From NCBI RefSeq assembly GCF_002095475.1, contig NZ_MLFR01000012.1, forward strand, positions 1-64,000: a stretch of DNA of 64,000 nt, given 5' to 3'. Numbering within the stretch: the first letter of the stretch is position 1; the number at the start of each line of letters is the position of its first letter. Under the pieces are notes generated by a model. That model saw only the letters and a program-made list of their open reading frames with translations, was not told where the DNA came from and did not search any database. This DNA comes from Pantoea rwandensis. GTDB taxonomy: Bacteria; Pseudomonadota; Gammaproteobacteria; Enterobacterales; Enterobacteriaceae. Positions 42,652 to 51,962 of the stretch are shown in pieces. The position numbers and the translations under genes are program-made.

Positions 42652-43643
42652 GCTACGCCCTCCCTCTGCTGCTGAGCGTCCACCAGGCCATTTTTATGAC
42701 GTACGATATCAGCCATAATGGATAGTGCGATTTCAGCGGGTGTTTTGCTGCCAATATCCATGCCTATCGGAGCATGTATCCGCTTAATTTGTTCAGGATG
42801 AAGTTCACCAATCCGCACTAACCGTTCTTTGCGTCGTCGACTGTTGTTCTGCGATCCCATGGCTCCAATGTAGAAAGCGGGCAGATTTACTGCCTCCATC
42901 ATCGTGAGATCGTCGATGCGCGGGTCATGGGTAAGGGAAAGAATCGCGGTGCCTGAGTGGCACCCTTCTCGCTCAAGGTAGTTGGCGGGAAACTGTCTGA
43001 TTAACGTCACAGAAGCGTCGAGTTCATCGGCCAGATTCAGCAATACATCCTCACGATGCTCACACACCAGCGTTTCAAAACCGAGCGCCTGTGCAAAGTT
43101 AGCGCAGTAGAGTGCCACGCTGGAGAGTCCCGCGATAACCACTCTGGGAGGGGCGCACAGCGTCAGCACAACATCCGCCCCCTGAACCTGAGTAAACGTC
43201 CGGCTCAGATACGCCCCGGATTGAAGTGAGCGGCACGGTCCGGGCAACCTGAGCGTCTTTACAACGGAATGCGGCCCCGTCAGCGCAGACATCATCTGCC
43301 GCAGGTAGTCGCACGTCTCTTTTCCCGGCACCAGCTTTTCAACCAGGATATCCAGCACGCCTCCGCAGGGTAGCGCTCTATCCGGCTCAAAACCACCGTC
43401 GCCATAACGCACAATCTGACTGGACGAGGAAAAAAGATCCTCACCAATTCGGGCAATAAAGCTCTCTTCCACACAACCGCCAGACAATGATCCGCAATAG
43501 CGGCCATCACCTCTGATCACCATCATCGCGCCAGGCGGTCTCGGTGACGATCCAAAAGTACTGAGTACCGTACATAGCCACACCGGCTGCTCTTCAACCC
43601 ATGCGAGCGTTGCGTTTAAAACCTGCACATCAAGATGGTGCAT
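42648..43643 (-). CDS. XdhC-family molybdenum hydroxylase maturation factor
   Basis: This 331-residue protein has the N-terminal XdhC/CoxI domain (LSTFGSSPRPPGAMMVIRGDGRYCGSLSGGCVE, about 27-59) and a C-terminal Rossmann-like domain with GAMGSQNNSRRRKERL and HAPIGMDIGSKTPAEIALSI. XdhC binds the cofactor, supports its sulfuration and delivers it to the apoenzyme. It overlaps the mocA-like gene by 4 bp and the efflux gene by 14 bp, so the three are one unit. Confidence 0.9.
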   Translation of the reverse strand: MHHLDVQVLNATLAWVEEQPVWLCTVLSTFGSSPRPPGAMMVIRGDGRYCGSLSGGCVEESFIARIGEDLFSSSSQIVRYGDGGFEPDRALPCGGVLDILVEKLVPGKETCDYLRQMMSALTGPHSVVKTLRLPGPCRSLQSGAYLSRTFTQVQGADVVLTLCAPPRVVIAGLSSVALYCANFAQALGFETLVCEHREDVLLNLADELDASVTLIRQFPANYLEREGCHSGTAILSLTHDPRIDDLTMMEAVNLPAFYIGAMGSQNNSRRRKERLVRIGELHPEQIKRIHAPIGMDIGSKTPAEIALSIMADIVRHKNGLVDAQQQREGVA

Positions 43644-44847
43644 GCATTTCTCCGGTTAGGGCGTTAACGTGCCACCTTGCGCTGAGTGCAGCAAAAATAG
43701 CCGACAGCAGCAACAGAACGGCACCGAAAATAAACGGACTCCACCAACCTACCTGATCAAACAAGATACCCCCTACGCTGGCACCCAATGTGATTGCCAA
43801 CTGGATAACCGCGACCATCAGCCCTCCTCCTGACTCACTATCTTCAGGCAAAGAACGGCTCAGCCACACCCCCCATGCAACCGGAGCGGGTGTTGCCACG
43901 AAGCCCCACAGTGTCAGTAGCGCGCCCGTGCCCCATACTGAATAGCCTTCCAAAATCAGTAGGATACCAATAAGAGACATCATCAGGGGTATCATAATCA
44001 GCCAAGTATACAGACGATGAGCCAGCAGTTTACCTATCAGCCATGTGCCTACCAGGCCAGCAGCACCCAGCAGCAGTAAGATGAATGAGAGCACATCAAC
44101 ACTGGCTCCCGTCACGCTCTCTAAGAAGGGACGCAGATAGGTGAATATGCTGAACTGACCCATAAACAAAAACATAATCCCCGTCATTCCCAGTCTGACA
44201 GACGATAATTTAAGCAGTCGAAGCGGATTGAGAGACCTGCTACTTTTTTGCGCAGGTATGGCTGGGATACTTCTCCATTGCCAGATAAATGCCATGACGG
44301 CCAGCGGAACAACCATAAAGAACGCCCCACGCCAGCCAATGTATTGCCCTAAAAAGCTGCCAAGCGGTGCTGCGACGGTAGCGGCTAATGCATTGCCACC
44401 GTTAATAAGTGCCAGCCCTTTTGCCACTGCATGGCGCGGTACCAAACGCATCACCGTCGCTGTAGACATTGACCAGAACCCACCGATGGCAATTCCCAGT
44501 AGCGCCCGGCCAGACATGAACATCACGCCATTCATGGCAAAGGTCACCATCAGTCCTGAAACGGTAAGAAGTAGCGTAAAACCAATCAGCACTTTTTTGC
44601 GGTCGATATGACCGGTCAGTGGCGCGTTGAGTAAGCTAGTCAGTACAGCAAAAAATCCGCTGACTGAAACCGCCTGTCCCGCTTGCCCCTGACTGATCGA
44701 CAGCCCACCTGCGATAGGTGTGAGTAGACTGACGGGCAGAAACTCAGAGGCAATGAGGACCACTACGCCCAATGTCATCGAGAATATGGCACCCCATGCC
44801 GGGTGTGAGCTTGGCGGATTCCCGATTAAAGCTTTTGTTGAAGTCAT
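43630..44847 (-). CDS. MFS efflux transporter (NepI-like)
   Basis: This 405-residue, 12-helix carrier is of the DHA1 type, resembling E. coli NepI (purine ribonucleoside efflux). Shared features are EFLPVSLLTPIA near helix 1, GRALLGIAIGGFWSMSTATVMRLVP, PLGSFLGQYIGWRGAF, and GWWSPFIFGA near the end. I prefer the ATG at 44847; a GTG at 44871 adds eight residues. Placed between the cytochrome and the maturation genes, it may export a product or toxic substrate of the molybdenum hydroxylase. Confidence 0.82.
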   Translation of the reverse strand: MTSTKALIGNPPSSHPAWGAIFSMTLGVVVLIASEFLPVSLLTPIAGGLSISQGQAGQAVSVSGFFAVLTSLLNAPLTGHIDRKKVLIGFTLLLTVSGLMVTFAMNGVMFMSGRALLGIAIGGFWSMSTATVMRLVPRHAVAKGLALINGGNALAATVAAPLGSFLGQYIGWRGAFFMVVPLAVMAFIWQWRSIPAIPAQKSSRSLNPLRLLKLSSVRLGMTGIMFLFMGQFSIFTYLRPFLESVTGASVDVLSFILLLLGAAGLVGTWLIGKLLAHRLYTWLIMIPLMMSLIGILLILEGYSVWGTGALLTLWGFVATPAPVAWGVWLSRSLPEDSESGGGLMVAVIQLAITLGASVGGILFDQVGWWSPFIFGAVLLLLSAIFAALSARWHVNALTGEMHAPS

Positions 44848-44962
44848 TATTTTTTCACTGAAGTTAATCACGTTACGATCTTATCTCAGCCTTTTAAGTC
44901 AATTAAGTGGGGTAAAGCCGATGTACTTGTGAGTTAATTTCAGTAATCAGTCAGAGCTTCTT

Positions 44963-46300
44963 TCAACGCATTTGTAAAATAATGACGCTACTGCTCGCCG
45001 GATCGGTCTTCTCTCGCATATCCGTCACCGCTTTGGTTTCCACTTTCGTTCCCTGATTGCCCCAAGACGAGCGGATGAAATTCAGCACATCAGCGGCCTG
45101 CTGGTCGGTAAGCTGCTTACGGTAAGGCGGCATGCGATAGGCGTCCGGTAGGCCATTTGCCACAATTCTCGCAGAGCCGTTTAGCACCACGTTGATTGAG
45201 GATGCTGGATCCACCTGCATTGACGTTGCGCCCGCCAGTGGCGGGATCCACGGTGCCTGCCCACGGCCATCAGCACCATGGCAACTGCTGCAGCGAGCCA
45301 TATAAACCTGGCTGCCGGGGTGGTCACTCACCGCGGATATCGCTGCCTCGGCGTATTGCCACTGATTGCCGGCATTGTTGCTTCCGGGTGGCAGTGCTTT
45401 CAGGTAGTGGGCGATTGCCGTTAAATCGTCATCACTCATAAATTGGGTTGAGTTATTAAACGCATCCGCCATAGAGCCGAACACCACCGCATGCTGGTTA
45501 CGACCTTGTTTGAGGAATGTGACGACATCCTGTTCACTCCAGCGGCTGATGCCAGTATTGGCATCATTACGCAAGCTTGGGGCGTACCAGCCGTCCAGTA
45601 ATGCACCGGCCAGGTAATCATGACTGCTGGCATCCAGCGCTTTTTCATTAAAAGCCAGACCGCGTGGCGTATGGCAGCTACCACAATGGCCAGGGCCTTC
45701 AACCAGGTAAGCACCGCGATTCCAGAGTGCATCCTGGTTGTCTTGCGGCTGATAAGGGCCACCTCGCGAGAACGCCGCACTCCACAATGCCAGCGGCCAA
45801 CGCATATTCAGCGGCCAGGGAATTTCAGTCGCCCTGTTTTGATGTGATACCGGTTTGACACCCTGCATCATGAAGGCATACAGCGCGGCAATATCGTCAT
45901 CCGAAAGCTTCTGATAAGACGGGAAAGGCATGGCGGGATAGAGGCGATGCCCATCCCGCGCGACGCCGTGGCGGACGGCGCGATCAAAGTCGGCCAGCGT
46001 ATAACGGCCAATACCGGTCTCTTTATCCGGCGTAATATTGGTGGTGAAGATTTTTCCTACCGGTGTTGCCATCGCCAGGCCACCACTGAAAGGGGCACTA
46101 TCCGGCGTACTGTGACAGGCAACACAGTCACCCAAGCGGGCGACATACTCCCCCTGCTTAATCAGGTCGGCGGAGGGCAGTGTCGTTGCCGCAGTGTCAT
46201 GATCAAACGTTGAAGCGGGTGGGCGCGTTAGCCATATAGTGACCACTGCCGCCACGCACACCAGACCTGCCAGCACCAGGCTAAGCCGTTTCATTTTCAT
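44963..46300 (-). CDS. Tri-haem cytochrome c subunit of a periplasmic dehydrogenase
   Basis: This 445-residue protein has an N-terminal signal/anchor (KRLSLVLAGLVCVAAVVTIWL) and three class-I haem sites: CVACH (about residue 59), CGSCH (about 207) and CSSCH (about 336). It resembles the cytochrome subunits of acetic-acid-bacteria alcohol/aldehyde dehydrogenases and carries electrons from the molybdenum subunit to the respiratory chain. The ATG at 46300 has AAGGGA upstream, 27 bp after the molybdopterin subunit gene. Confidence 0.92.
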   Translation of the reverse strand: MKMKRLSLVLAGLVCVAAVVTIWLTRPPASTFDHDTAATTLPSADLIKQGEYVARLGDCVACHSTPDSAPFSGGLAMATPVGKIFTTNITPDKETGIGRYTLADFDRAVRHGVARDGHRLYPAMPFPSYQKLSDDDIAALYAFMMQGVKPVSHQNRATEIPWPLNMRWPLALWSAAFSRGGPYQPQDNQDALWNRGAYLVEGPGHCGSCHTPRGLAFNEKALDASSHDYLAGALLDGWYAPSLRNDANTGISRWSEQDVVTFLKQGRNQHAVVFGSMADAFNNSTQFMSDDDLTAIAHYLKALPPGSNNAGNQWQYAEAAISAVSDHPGSQVYMARCSSCHGADGRGQAPWIPPLAGATSMQVDPASSINVVLNGSARIVANGLPDAYRMPPYRKQLTDQQAADVLNFIRSSWGNQGTKVETKAVTDMREKTDPASSSVIILQMR

Positions 46301-46327
46301 GGTTCATTCCCTTTAGCCGTAGCAGGC

Positions 46328-48568
46328 TTAGCTAAATTTCAGACGTGAAAGAGGCATAGAGCGAACGCGTTCGCCAGTGAGTCGCGAAACCGCATTGGCC
46401 ACAGCAGGTGGCACAGCGGGCAGTGGCGGTTCGCCAATGCCGCCCATTTTTGCGCCGCTCTCCACGATCCGCACCTGCACCTTTGGCATACGTGAGGGAG
46501 GTAAAATCGGATACATGTCGTAGTTACGCGCCACCGGCTGCCCTTTTTCATAGACGGTCTCTTCAAGCAGTACCTGAGACAGTCCAAGCGCCACCGCACT
46601 GTTGACCTGCGCTTCAACAATCGCTGGGTTCACAATGCTGCCGGGATCGATAGCCTCCCACACCTGATGCACAACCACCTGGCCGTTTTCGATGGACACT
46701 TCCGCGATCGCCGCGGCTTCCGTACCAAAAGGAGACGCCATGGCAACACCTCTTGCACGACGACTGCCGTCAGATGCGGTGTAAGGACCTGCCTGCCAGC
46801 CGCCGGATAACTCTGCCACCGCATGCAGCAAGGTGGTCAACCGTTGATTGCCCTCCAGCAGGCGCAGACGAAGCGCAAAGGGATCGAGCTTGCTCTTCTC
46901 TGCGATTTCATCGAGGAAACACTCGTAGAGAAAATCATTCATCGAGTTACCCACCGAGCGCCAGTAGCCCAATTTAACCGGCCCCTTTTTATAAATTTGC
47001 GCAATACGCACGTTGGGAATGGCATAGGATTTTCCTGCCAGCCCCTCAACCGCAGTGGGATCGAGTTTCTCACCCTGCTTACCCTTGATGCCTTCCGTCG
47101 GCCCTTCACAAATGCTGATCGCCTCCAGTGCAATCGGATAGCCTTCGGCGTCGAGCCCTGCCTTGAATCGCACCGAAGCCGCAGGTCGGTGGGTATCGCG
47201 CAGAAACTCTTCTTCACGGCTCCAGATAAGTTTGACAGGCCGGCCCACGGCTTTGGCGAGCGCAATCGCCTGGGGATACACCATCGCCGTGTCATAGACA
47301 AAATGGCGGCCAAAAAAACCGCCCAGCAAGGGCGAATGGATCCTGATTTTCTCGGGATCAAGCCCGGTACGTTTGGCAGCATCAGCCTGAAACATCTCCG
47401 GAGCCTGATTCGGGAGCCAGAGATCCAGCGAGCCATCTGCATTAAAGCGCGCCAGTGCCGAAGGGGGTTCAAGTTGCGCATGATTGAGATACTGGCTGTG
47501 GTAGGTGGCGCTCAGTGTGGTTTTCGCCGCAGACATCCCCTGCGCGATATCCCCTTTCACTTCCGCATCTTCCCCCTGGCCGGGCTGCTGTGCCAAAGCT
47601 GAAATGAAGGCGTCAGAGGAAAAATCAGCCGGCATGTAATTCCCGTCTGGCTTTTCCGGTTCGTTCCACATTACCTGCAAGGTTTCAGCGGCGCGTTTTG
47701 CCTGCCACCAGCGTTCAGCCACCACGGCGACAGCGCCAGGCAGCACATGCACAGAGTGCACGCCTTTCATCGCCTTGACCTGCGCTTCGTTGCGGATCTC
47801 ACCGGCGCTCAGTCCAAGGCGCGGCGCATGTTGCACGGCTGCATGCAGCATGCCCTCCACTCGACAGTCAATGGTGTAGATGGCCTGCCCGGTTGATTTC
47901 TCATGCATATCAAGACGCTGTACCGGTTTACCAATCCAGCGGAACTGCGCAGGGTCCTTAAGTTTGATGGTGTCTACAGGCGGAACGGGCACATCCCGCG
48001 CACGGGCAGCCAGGTCGCCATAAGAGACTGAACGCCCGGACGACGCATGGATCACGCGACCCGGCTCGGTATGAAGTTGATCCACGGGAACGGAGAGTTC
48101 CGCCGAAGCGGCCTGAAGTAACATTTGTCGAGCCAGCGCGCCAAGACGCCGCATGGTGGTATAGCTAGACCGGACAGACTGGCTTCCTCCAGTGATGCGC
48201 ATCCCACTGTCCATCACTTTATAATCGGATCCTGCTGGCGCATTCTCGACCACAAAGGTCGCCGGGTCGGCATCTAATTCCTCACCAACAATCTGCGCCA
48301 TTGCCGTAAAAATTCCTTGCCCCCCTTCAATAAACGGGGATAAAAAACGCACTGAGCTGTCTGGCCGAATCTCCAGAAAAGCGGGCACACGCGTTCCGGC
48401 AGGCAGTGCATTTACCGCTGTTTGCGCACGACTCTGTCCAATCGGTAAACCCACACCCAGCACAAAGGCACCCGCCAGGCTGCTGGTTGCCACCAGAAAA
48501 CGGCGGCGTGAAAGATTAGCCGGTTGTTCACTCAGCGTTTCCATTTCCTCCGGTGCACGGTGCATCAT
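46328..48568 (-). CDS. Exported molybdopterin-binding hydroxylase subunit (IorB/aldehyde dehydrogenase type)
   Basis: This 746-residue catalytic subunit of the xanthine-oxidase family has a twin-arginine signal (SRRRFLVATSSLAGAF, about 20-35), so it is folded in the cytosol and exported. Seen are the Mo-pterin regions EGGQGIFTAMAQIVGEELD, LLGGFFGRHFVYD, and GGIGEPPLPAVPPAVANA holding the active Glu. IorB-type enzymes oxidise aldehydes or hydroxylate N-heteroaromatics such as isoquinoline or nicotinate. The substrate cannot be told here. It overlaps the 2Fe-2S subunit by ATGA. Confidence 0.9.
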   Translation of the reverse strand: MMHRAPEEMETLSEQPANLSRRRFLVATSSLAGAFVLGVGLPIGQSRAQTAVNALPAGTRVPAFLEIRPDSSVRFLSPFIEGGQGIFTAMAQIVGEELDADPATFVVENAPAGSDYKVMDSGMRITGGSQSVRSSYTTMRRLGALARQMLLQAASAELSVPVDQLHTEPGRVIHASSGRSVSYGDLAARARDVPVPPVDTIKLKDPAQFRWIGKPVQRLDMHEKSTGQAIYTIDCRVEGMLHAAVQHAPRLGLSAGEIRNEAQVKAMKGVHSVHVLPGAVAVVAERWWQAKRAAETLQVMWNEPEKPDGNYMPADFSSDAFISALAQQPGQGEDAEVKGDIAQGMSAAKTTLSATYHSQYLNHAQLEPPSALARFNADGSLDLWLPNQAPEMFQADAAKRTGLDPEKIRIHSPLLGGFFGRHFVYDTAMVYPQAIALAKAVGRPVKLIWSREEEFLRDTHRPAASVRFKAGLDAEGYPIALEAISICEGPTEGIKGKQGEKLDPTAVEGLAGKSYAIPNVRIAQIYKKGPVKLGYWRSVGNSMNDFLYECFLDEIAEKSKLDPFALRLRLLEGNQRLTTLLHAVAELSGGWQAGPYTASDGSRRARGVAMASPFGTEAAAIAEVSIENGQVVVHQVWEAIDPGSIVNPAIVEAQVNSAVALGLSQVLLEETVYEKGQPVARNYDMYPILPPSRMPKVQVRIVESGAKMGGIGEPPLPAVPPAVANAVSRLTGERVRSMPLSRLKFS

Positions 48569-49023
48569 GCCTGATCCCCCGCACCCGCCACTTCATGGAT
48601 AGCTGACCGGATGGCGTTGTAGGTTCCACAGCGACAGAGGTTGACCATAGCCGCCGCAATCTGTTCATCAGAAGGATGGGCAGATTGCTGTAACAACGCC
48701 ATTGCCGCCATGATTTGTCCTGACTGACAATAACCACATTGGGGCACCTGATGTTTCACCCACGCTGCCACCATACGTTTACCCAGATCATTGCTTTCAA
48801 TCGCTTCAATGGTGGTGATCTGCTTGCCGCTGGCTTTTTCGACTGGCGTGACGCAGGAGCGCACAATCTGCCCGTCAATCATCACAGAACAGGCACCACA
48901 TTGTGCTAAGCCGCAGCCGTACTTGGTGCCCGTCATTTCGAGATCATCACGAATCACCCACAACAATGGGGTGTCAGCATCCGCATCGATTTGGTAGGTC
49001 TGGTTATTGATGTTCAGTTCCAT
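48565..49023 (-). CDS. 2Fe-2S subunit of the molybdenum hydroxylase (IorA type)
   Basis: This 152-residue protein has two 2Fe-2S clusters: the plant-ferredoxin-like GTKYGCGLAQCGACSVMIDG with the later SCVTPV Cys, and the helical PQCGYCQSGQIMAA plus LCRCGTYNAI. It passes electrons from the pterin to the cytochrome. Having no signal peptide, it is probably co-exported bound to the Tat-signal-bearing partner. I chose the ATG at 49023 (GGGAG upstream); a longer frame to 49065 adds 14 unlikely residues. Confidence 0.92.
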   Translation of the reverse strand: MELNINNQTYQIDADADTPLLWVIRDDLEMTGTKYGCGLAQCGACSVMIDGQIVRSCVTPVEKASGKQITTIEAIESNDLGKRMVAAWVKHQVPQCGYCQSGQIMAAMALLQQSAHPSDEQIAAAMVNLCRCGTYNAIRSAIHEVAGAGDQA

Positions 49024-49380
49024 CGTTGTGCGCTCCCACAGGTCATGCATTGCTCTGAAAAACACCCCACCACTTGAGAGCCTTATTTGGCGATTAGTCG
49101 TCTTGCGCTACACGCAGAAATGGCAGGTGAGAGGAAATTTCTTAATCCTTACAAAGAATAGAAGATTAATGAATAGTCTCTGGCAAAATGTGGTTATGAG
49201 AAAAATTCAATAATCTTATCCGGCGCTTTTAACACTCCTCTTAGCGCAGTTTGCGGTAATTGAGAGTCTGTAACCTTCTGTGCTTTTTTGCCGACATATT
49301 GTTTGAAGGAATTGGAATACCCCCTCAGGCAGGTTAATTTCCCATGACTTGTGAGATTTAATCAGTAATGAGGTGTAGTC
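49024..49380. promoter_or_regulatory. Divergent intergenic region of the molybdenum hydroxylase operon
   Basis: This 357-bp AT-rich gap separates the hydroxylase operon from the LysR gene. It should hold both promoters and a LysR T-N11-A type site. I could not pick out one convincing operator. No credible gene is seen; a 68-codon frame across part of it lacks a ribosome-binding site. Confidence 0.4.
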
Positions 49381-50271
49381 ATGAACGACTTACAGGCTTT
49401 TATTGCGGTTGCGCGTGTACAGAGCTTTACCAAGGCCGCCATTACCCTTGGTGTCAGCCCTTCAGCCTTGAGTCATACTATTCGCAATCTGGAAGCGCGT
49501 ATCGGCGTCAGGTTGCTGGCACGCACCACGCGCAATGTGGCACCTACCGAAGCAGGCGAGCGCCTGTTGCAAACAATTGCGCCTTTGTTTGACCAAATTA
49601 ACAGTGAAGTAAATCAGATTAGCGAGTTACGCGATAAACCGGCCGGTAATATTCGTATTACCTGTTCGGATGATGCGGCTGAAGGGTTGTTACGCCCGAT
49701 GTTACCGGCTTTTCTGGCAAAGTTTCCCGACATCAGCGTTGAAATATGCATCGATTATGGTTTTACCAATATTGTGACAGAACGCTTTGATGCGGGTATA
49801 CGATTGGGAGAATCCATCAGCAAAGATATGATTGCAGTCCGCATGGGCCCGGACTGGCGACTCTCCGTCGTGGGTACACCTGAATACTTTCAATCTCACC
49901 CCCTCCCCGTTATTCCTCAGGATTTAGCACTTCATCGCTGCATTAATATCCGGCACTCTCCTGTAGGCAGCGTCTACGCTTGGGAGTTTGAAAAGGAAGA
50001 GAAAAAGATCAATGTTCGGGTCAACGGTCCATTAATATCTAATAGCATTGTTCATGTGATGAATGGCGCTTTAGATGGCATTGGCCTGGCTTATGTGCCT
50101 GAAACGATGGCACGACAGCATATTGATAGTGGTGCGTTGACAGAAGTACTCGCTGACTGGAGTCCAGTGTTTGAAGGGTTTCACCTGTATTATCCAAACC
50201 GACGTAATATATCTCCTGCTTTTTCAGCTTTTGTCGAAGCCGTTAAATACAGCAATATCAGTCAGCAATAA
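49381..50271 (+). CDS. LysR-family transcriptional regulator
   Basis: This 296-residue protein has the LysR winged helix-turn-helix (FIAVARVQSFTKAAITLGVSPSALSHTIRNLEARIGVRLLARTTRNV, about 6-52) and a periplasmic-binding-protein-like effector domain (about 88-290). GAGGTG precedes the ATG. It is divergent from the molybdenum hydroxylase operon and probably controls it in response to its substrate. It belongs to the subgroup that also regulates oxidoreductase genes. Confidence 0.88.
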   Translation: MNDLQAFIAVARVQSFTKAAITLGVSPSALSHTIRNLEARIGVRLLARTTRNVAPTEAGERLLQTIAPLFDQINSEVNQISELRDKPAGNIRITCSDDAAEGLLRPMLPAFLAKFPDISVEICIDYGFTNIVTERFDAGIRLGESISKDMIAVRMGPDWRLSVVGTPEYFQSHPLPVIPQDLALHRCINIRHSPVGSVYAWEFEKEEKKINVRVNGPLISNSIVHVMNGALDGIGLAYVPETMARQHIDSGALTEVLADWSPVFEGFHLYYPNRRNISPAFSAFVEAVKYSNISQQ

Positions 50272-50372
50272 ATATCAACCGCCTTGTTGATTGTCATTCA
50301 ATTTTTTTGACTTATTATAACAATTATTACCGATTTTCAGCATGCGTCTATGGGTTTAGTATTCATCCCATC

Positions 50373-50387
50373 GAGGCAGAACGCCTC
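50373..50387 (+). promoter_or_regulatory. Leader hairpin before the first DUF1471 gene
   Basis: GAGGC-AGAAC-GCCTC forms a 5-bp stem with a 5-nt loop 32 bp before the ATG. The same structure, flanked by the same CATCGAGG...CGCCTC sequence and followed by AGGAAATGACCATGAAA, precedes the paralogue at 55574. The conservation suggests a 5'-UTR element. Confidence 0.5.
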
Positions 50388-50418
50388 TCAATGAAAACTA
50401 AACTTCCAGGAAATGACC

Positions 50419-50628
50419 ATGAAAAACATCAAAACTTTCGTTGTAGTTGCAGCTCTGGCACTTATCTCTTCTTCAAGCTTTGCGCAGACCGTGACGGCTA
50501 CGGCATCAACGCTGGACGGTGCAGAAGCGCAAATCGCCGCTAAAGCAAAACTGGCTGGCTCAGGATATAGCATTACCGAAGCCTACGCGGGTAACCAAGT
50601 ACACATGACCGCGCGTCTGACCAAATAA
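50419..50628 (+). CDS. DUF1471 (YdgH/BhsA/McbA-like) periplasmic protein, copy 1
   Basis: This 69-residue protein has a signal peptide (MKNIKTFVVVAALALISSSS, cleaved after SFA) and a short DUF1471 domain with the family core TLDGAEAQIAAKAKLAGSGYSI and a closing beta strand. E. coli members (BhsA, McbA) are stress-induced and affect surface properties and biofilm. The ATG at 50419 is 7 nt after AGGA; the ATG at 50413 is too close to it. A paralogue lies at 55574. Confidence 0.85.
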   Translation: MKNIKTFVVVAALALISSSSFAQTVTATASTLDGAEAQIAAKAKLAGSGYSITEAYAGNQVHMTARLTK

Positions 50629-50653
50629 TCATGGTCGCAAAAGGATTTGCCAG

Positions 50654-50681
50654 AAGGGGCTGCCGAGAGGCGGCCTTTTTT
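50654..50681 (+). terminator. Terminator of the first DUF1471 gene
   Basis: AAGGGGCTGCC and GGCGGCC pair around GAGA, with wobble pairs, followed directly by TTTTTT. It lies 26 bp past the stop codon and fits a rho-independent terminator. Confidence 0.7.
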
Positions 50682-50734
50682 GGTTGGTAAGAACGAAGGA
50701 AATGTTTGAGAATCAGCAGAAGCTGAATGGTAAA

Positions 50735-50757
50735 AAAGACCCGCTAAACGGGTCTTT
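50735..50757. terminator. Two-way terminator between convergent genes
   Basis: AAAGACCCG-CTAAA-CGGGTCTTT is a perfect 9-bp stem with a 5-nt loop. An A-run precedes it and a T-run closes it, so it can end transcription from both the DUF1471 gene and the esterase gene. Confidence 0.85.
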
Positions 50758-50795
50758 ATATGTATATTTCGACTCAAACCAGAGTCAAAATAACC

Positions 50796-51815
50796 TTATT
50801 TCAGATGCAATTTAATTTCTGAAGAGGCTTGTTGCAGTGCCGTTCGAACGGTGGGTTCCTGACTAATGGCATTAAGCAGGCCGTAATCGTGGATCATACC
50901 GTTATAGCGAGTTACCGTTACCGGCACGCCCGCCGCATCGAGTTTACGTCCAAAGGCTTCGCCTTCATCTCGCAGCACGTCCAACTCGGCGGTCTGAATC
51001 AGCGTCGGCGATAACCCTTTCAACTCTGCGTTGGTGGCGCGAAGTGGTGATGCCAGAATGTTATTGCGGTCAGTTTCAGACGTGGTGTAGTTATCCCAGA
51101 ACCATTTCATCATGTTCTTCGTCAGGAAATGCCCTTCAGCAAATTGCTGATAGGATGCGTCGCTGAAATCAGCATCGGTTACCGGCCACAGCATCACGTT
51201 ATAACGGATCGCTGGCGTATGGTTACGCAAAGCCTGCAATGCCACTGAAGCTACCATGTTGCCCCCTACACTGTTCCCAACCAGCGCCACGCGCGTTCCG
51301 TCCACACCAATCTCATCACCGTGTTCGGCAACCCATTTTGTTGCCTCATAAGCCTGTGTTACAGCGACCGGGAAATGTGCTTCAGGAGACGGCGTATAGT
51401 TGACAAAGACCGCCGCAGCGCCGGATTCATTGACCAGGTCGCGAACCAGACGCTCGTGAGTCTGGTAGTCGCCCAGCACCCAGCCACCGCCATGAAAGAA
51501 CATAAATACCGGCAGCGTTCCTGAAGCATTTTCCGGTTTTACCACGGTCAGCTTCAGTGGTTTGCCGAGCACAGTGATCACTTTTTCCGAGACGTTAGCA
51601 GGAGGCAGTTTCACACCTTTTTGTGCACCAATCAGCACCGCACGAGCTGCGGATGGTGAAAGTTGCTCAATAGGTTTTCCGCCTCCACTGTTGAGTGCCT
51701 TCAGGAAGGCACTGACGCCCGCTGTAGGTTCAGGCGTATTGTCTGGCACAGCGGCAAAAGCGGCACCGACTTGAGTGGCCAGAAGCACTGCAATGGCCTT
51801 CATTTTCAAATTCAT
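50796..51815 (-). CDS. Exported alpha/beta hydrolase (hormone-sensitive-lipase-type esterase)
   Basis: This 339-residue esterase has a signal peptide (MNLKMKAIAVLLATQVGAAFA, cleaved before AVPD). The HSL-family motifs are the oxyanion HGGGWVLGD, the nucleophile elbow GNSVGGN (Ser), an Asp in the AELDVLRDEGEAF region and His in MIHDYGLL. It would hydrolyse short-chain acyl esters in the periplasm or outside the cell. I chose the ATG at 51815 (AGGGA upstream); the frame runs 42 codons further without a signal-like start. Confidence 0.87.
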   Translation of the reverse strand: MNLKMKAIAVLLATQVGAAFAAVPDNTPEPTAGVSAFLKALNSGGGKPIEQLSPSAARAVLIGAQKGVKLPPANVSEKVITVLGKPLKLTVVKPENASGTLPVFMFFHGGGWVLGDYQTHERLVRDLVNESGAAAVFVNYTPSPEAHFPVAVTQAYEATKWVAEHGDEIGVDGTRVALVGNSVGGNMVASVALQALRNHTPAIRYNVMLWPVTDADFSDASYQQFAEGHFLTKNMMKWFWDNYTTSETDRNNILASPLRATNAELKGLSPTLIQTAELDVLRDEGEAFGRKLDAAGVPVTVTRYNGMIHDYGLLNAISQEPTVRTALQQASSEIKLHLK

Positions 51816-51962
51816 GAATATCCCTGTTTGTTTAAGAGTAAATAATGCCCCATTTACGGTCATCAGTTTTATTTCAATCCTGGCCGTAAATAATGCAGTA
51901 CTCCATCGTGGCTCTTGTCTGTTAATGATGTGATACCTCATTCATTTTCAATTGAGATGACG

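Noticed and set aside
46823..47602. 259-codon plus-strand frame opposite the molybdopterin subunit gene
   Set aside because: It lies wholly within the antisense of a gene with strong family motifs, has no ribosome-binding site or recognisable domain, and reflects GC-rich codon bias.
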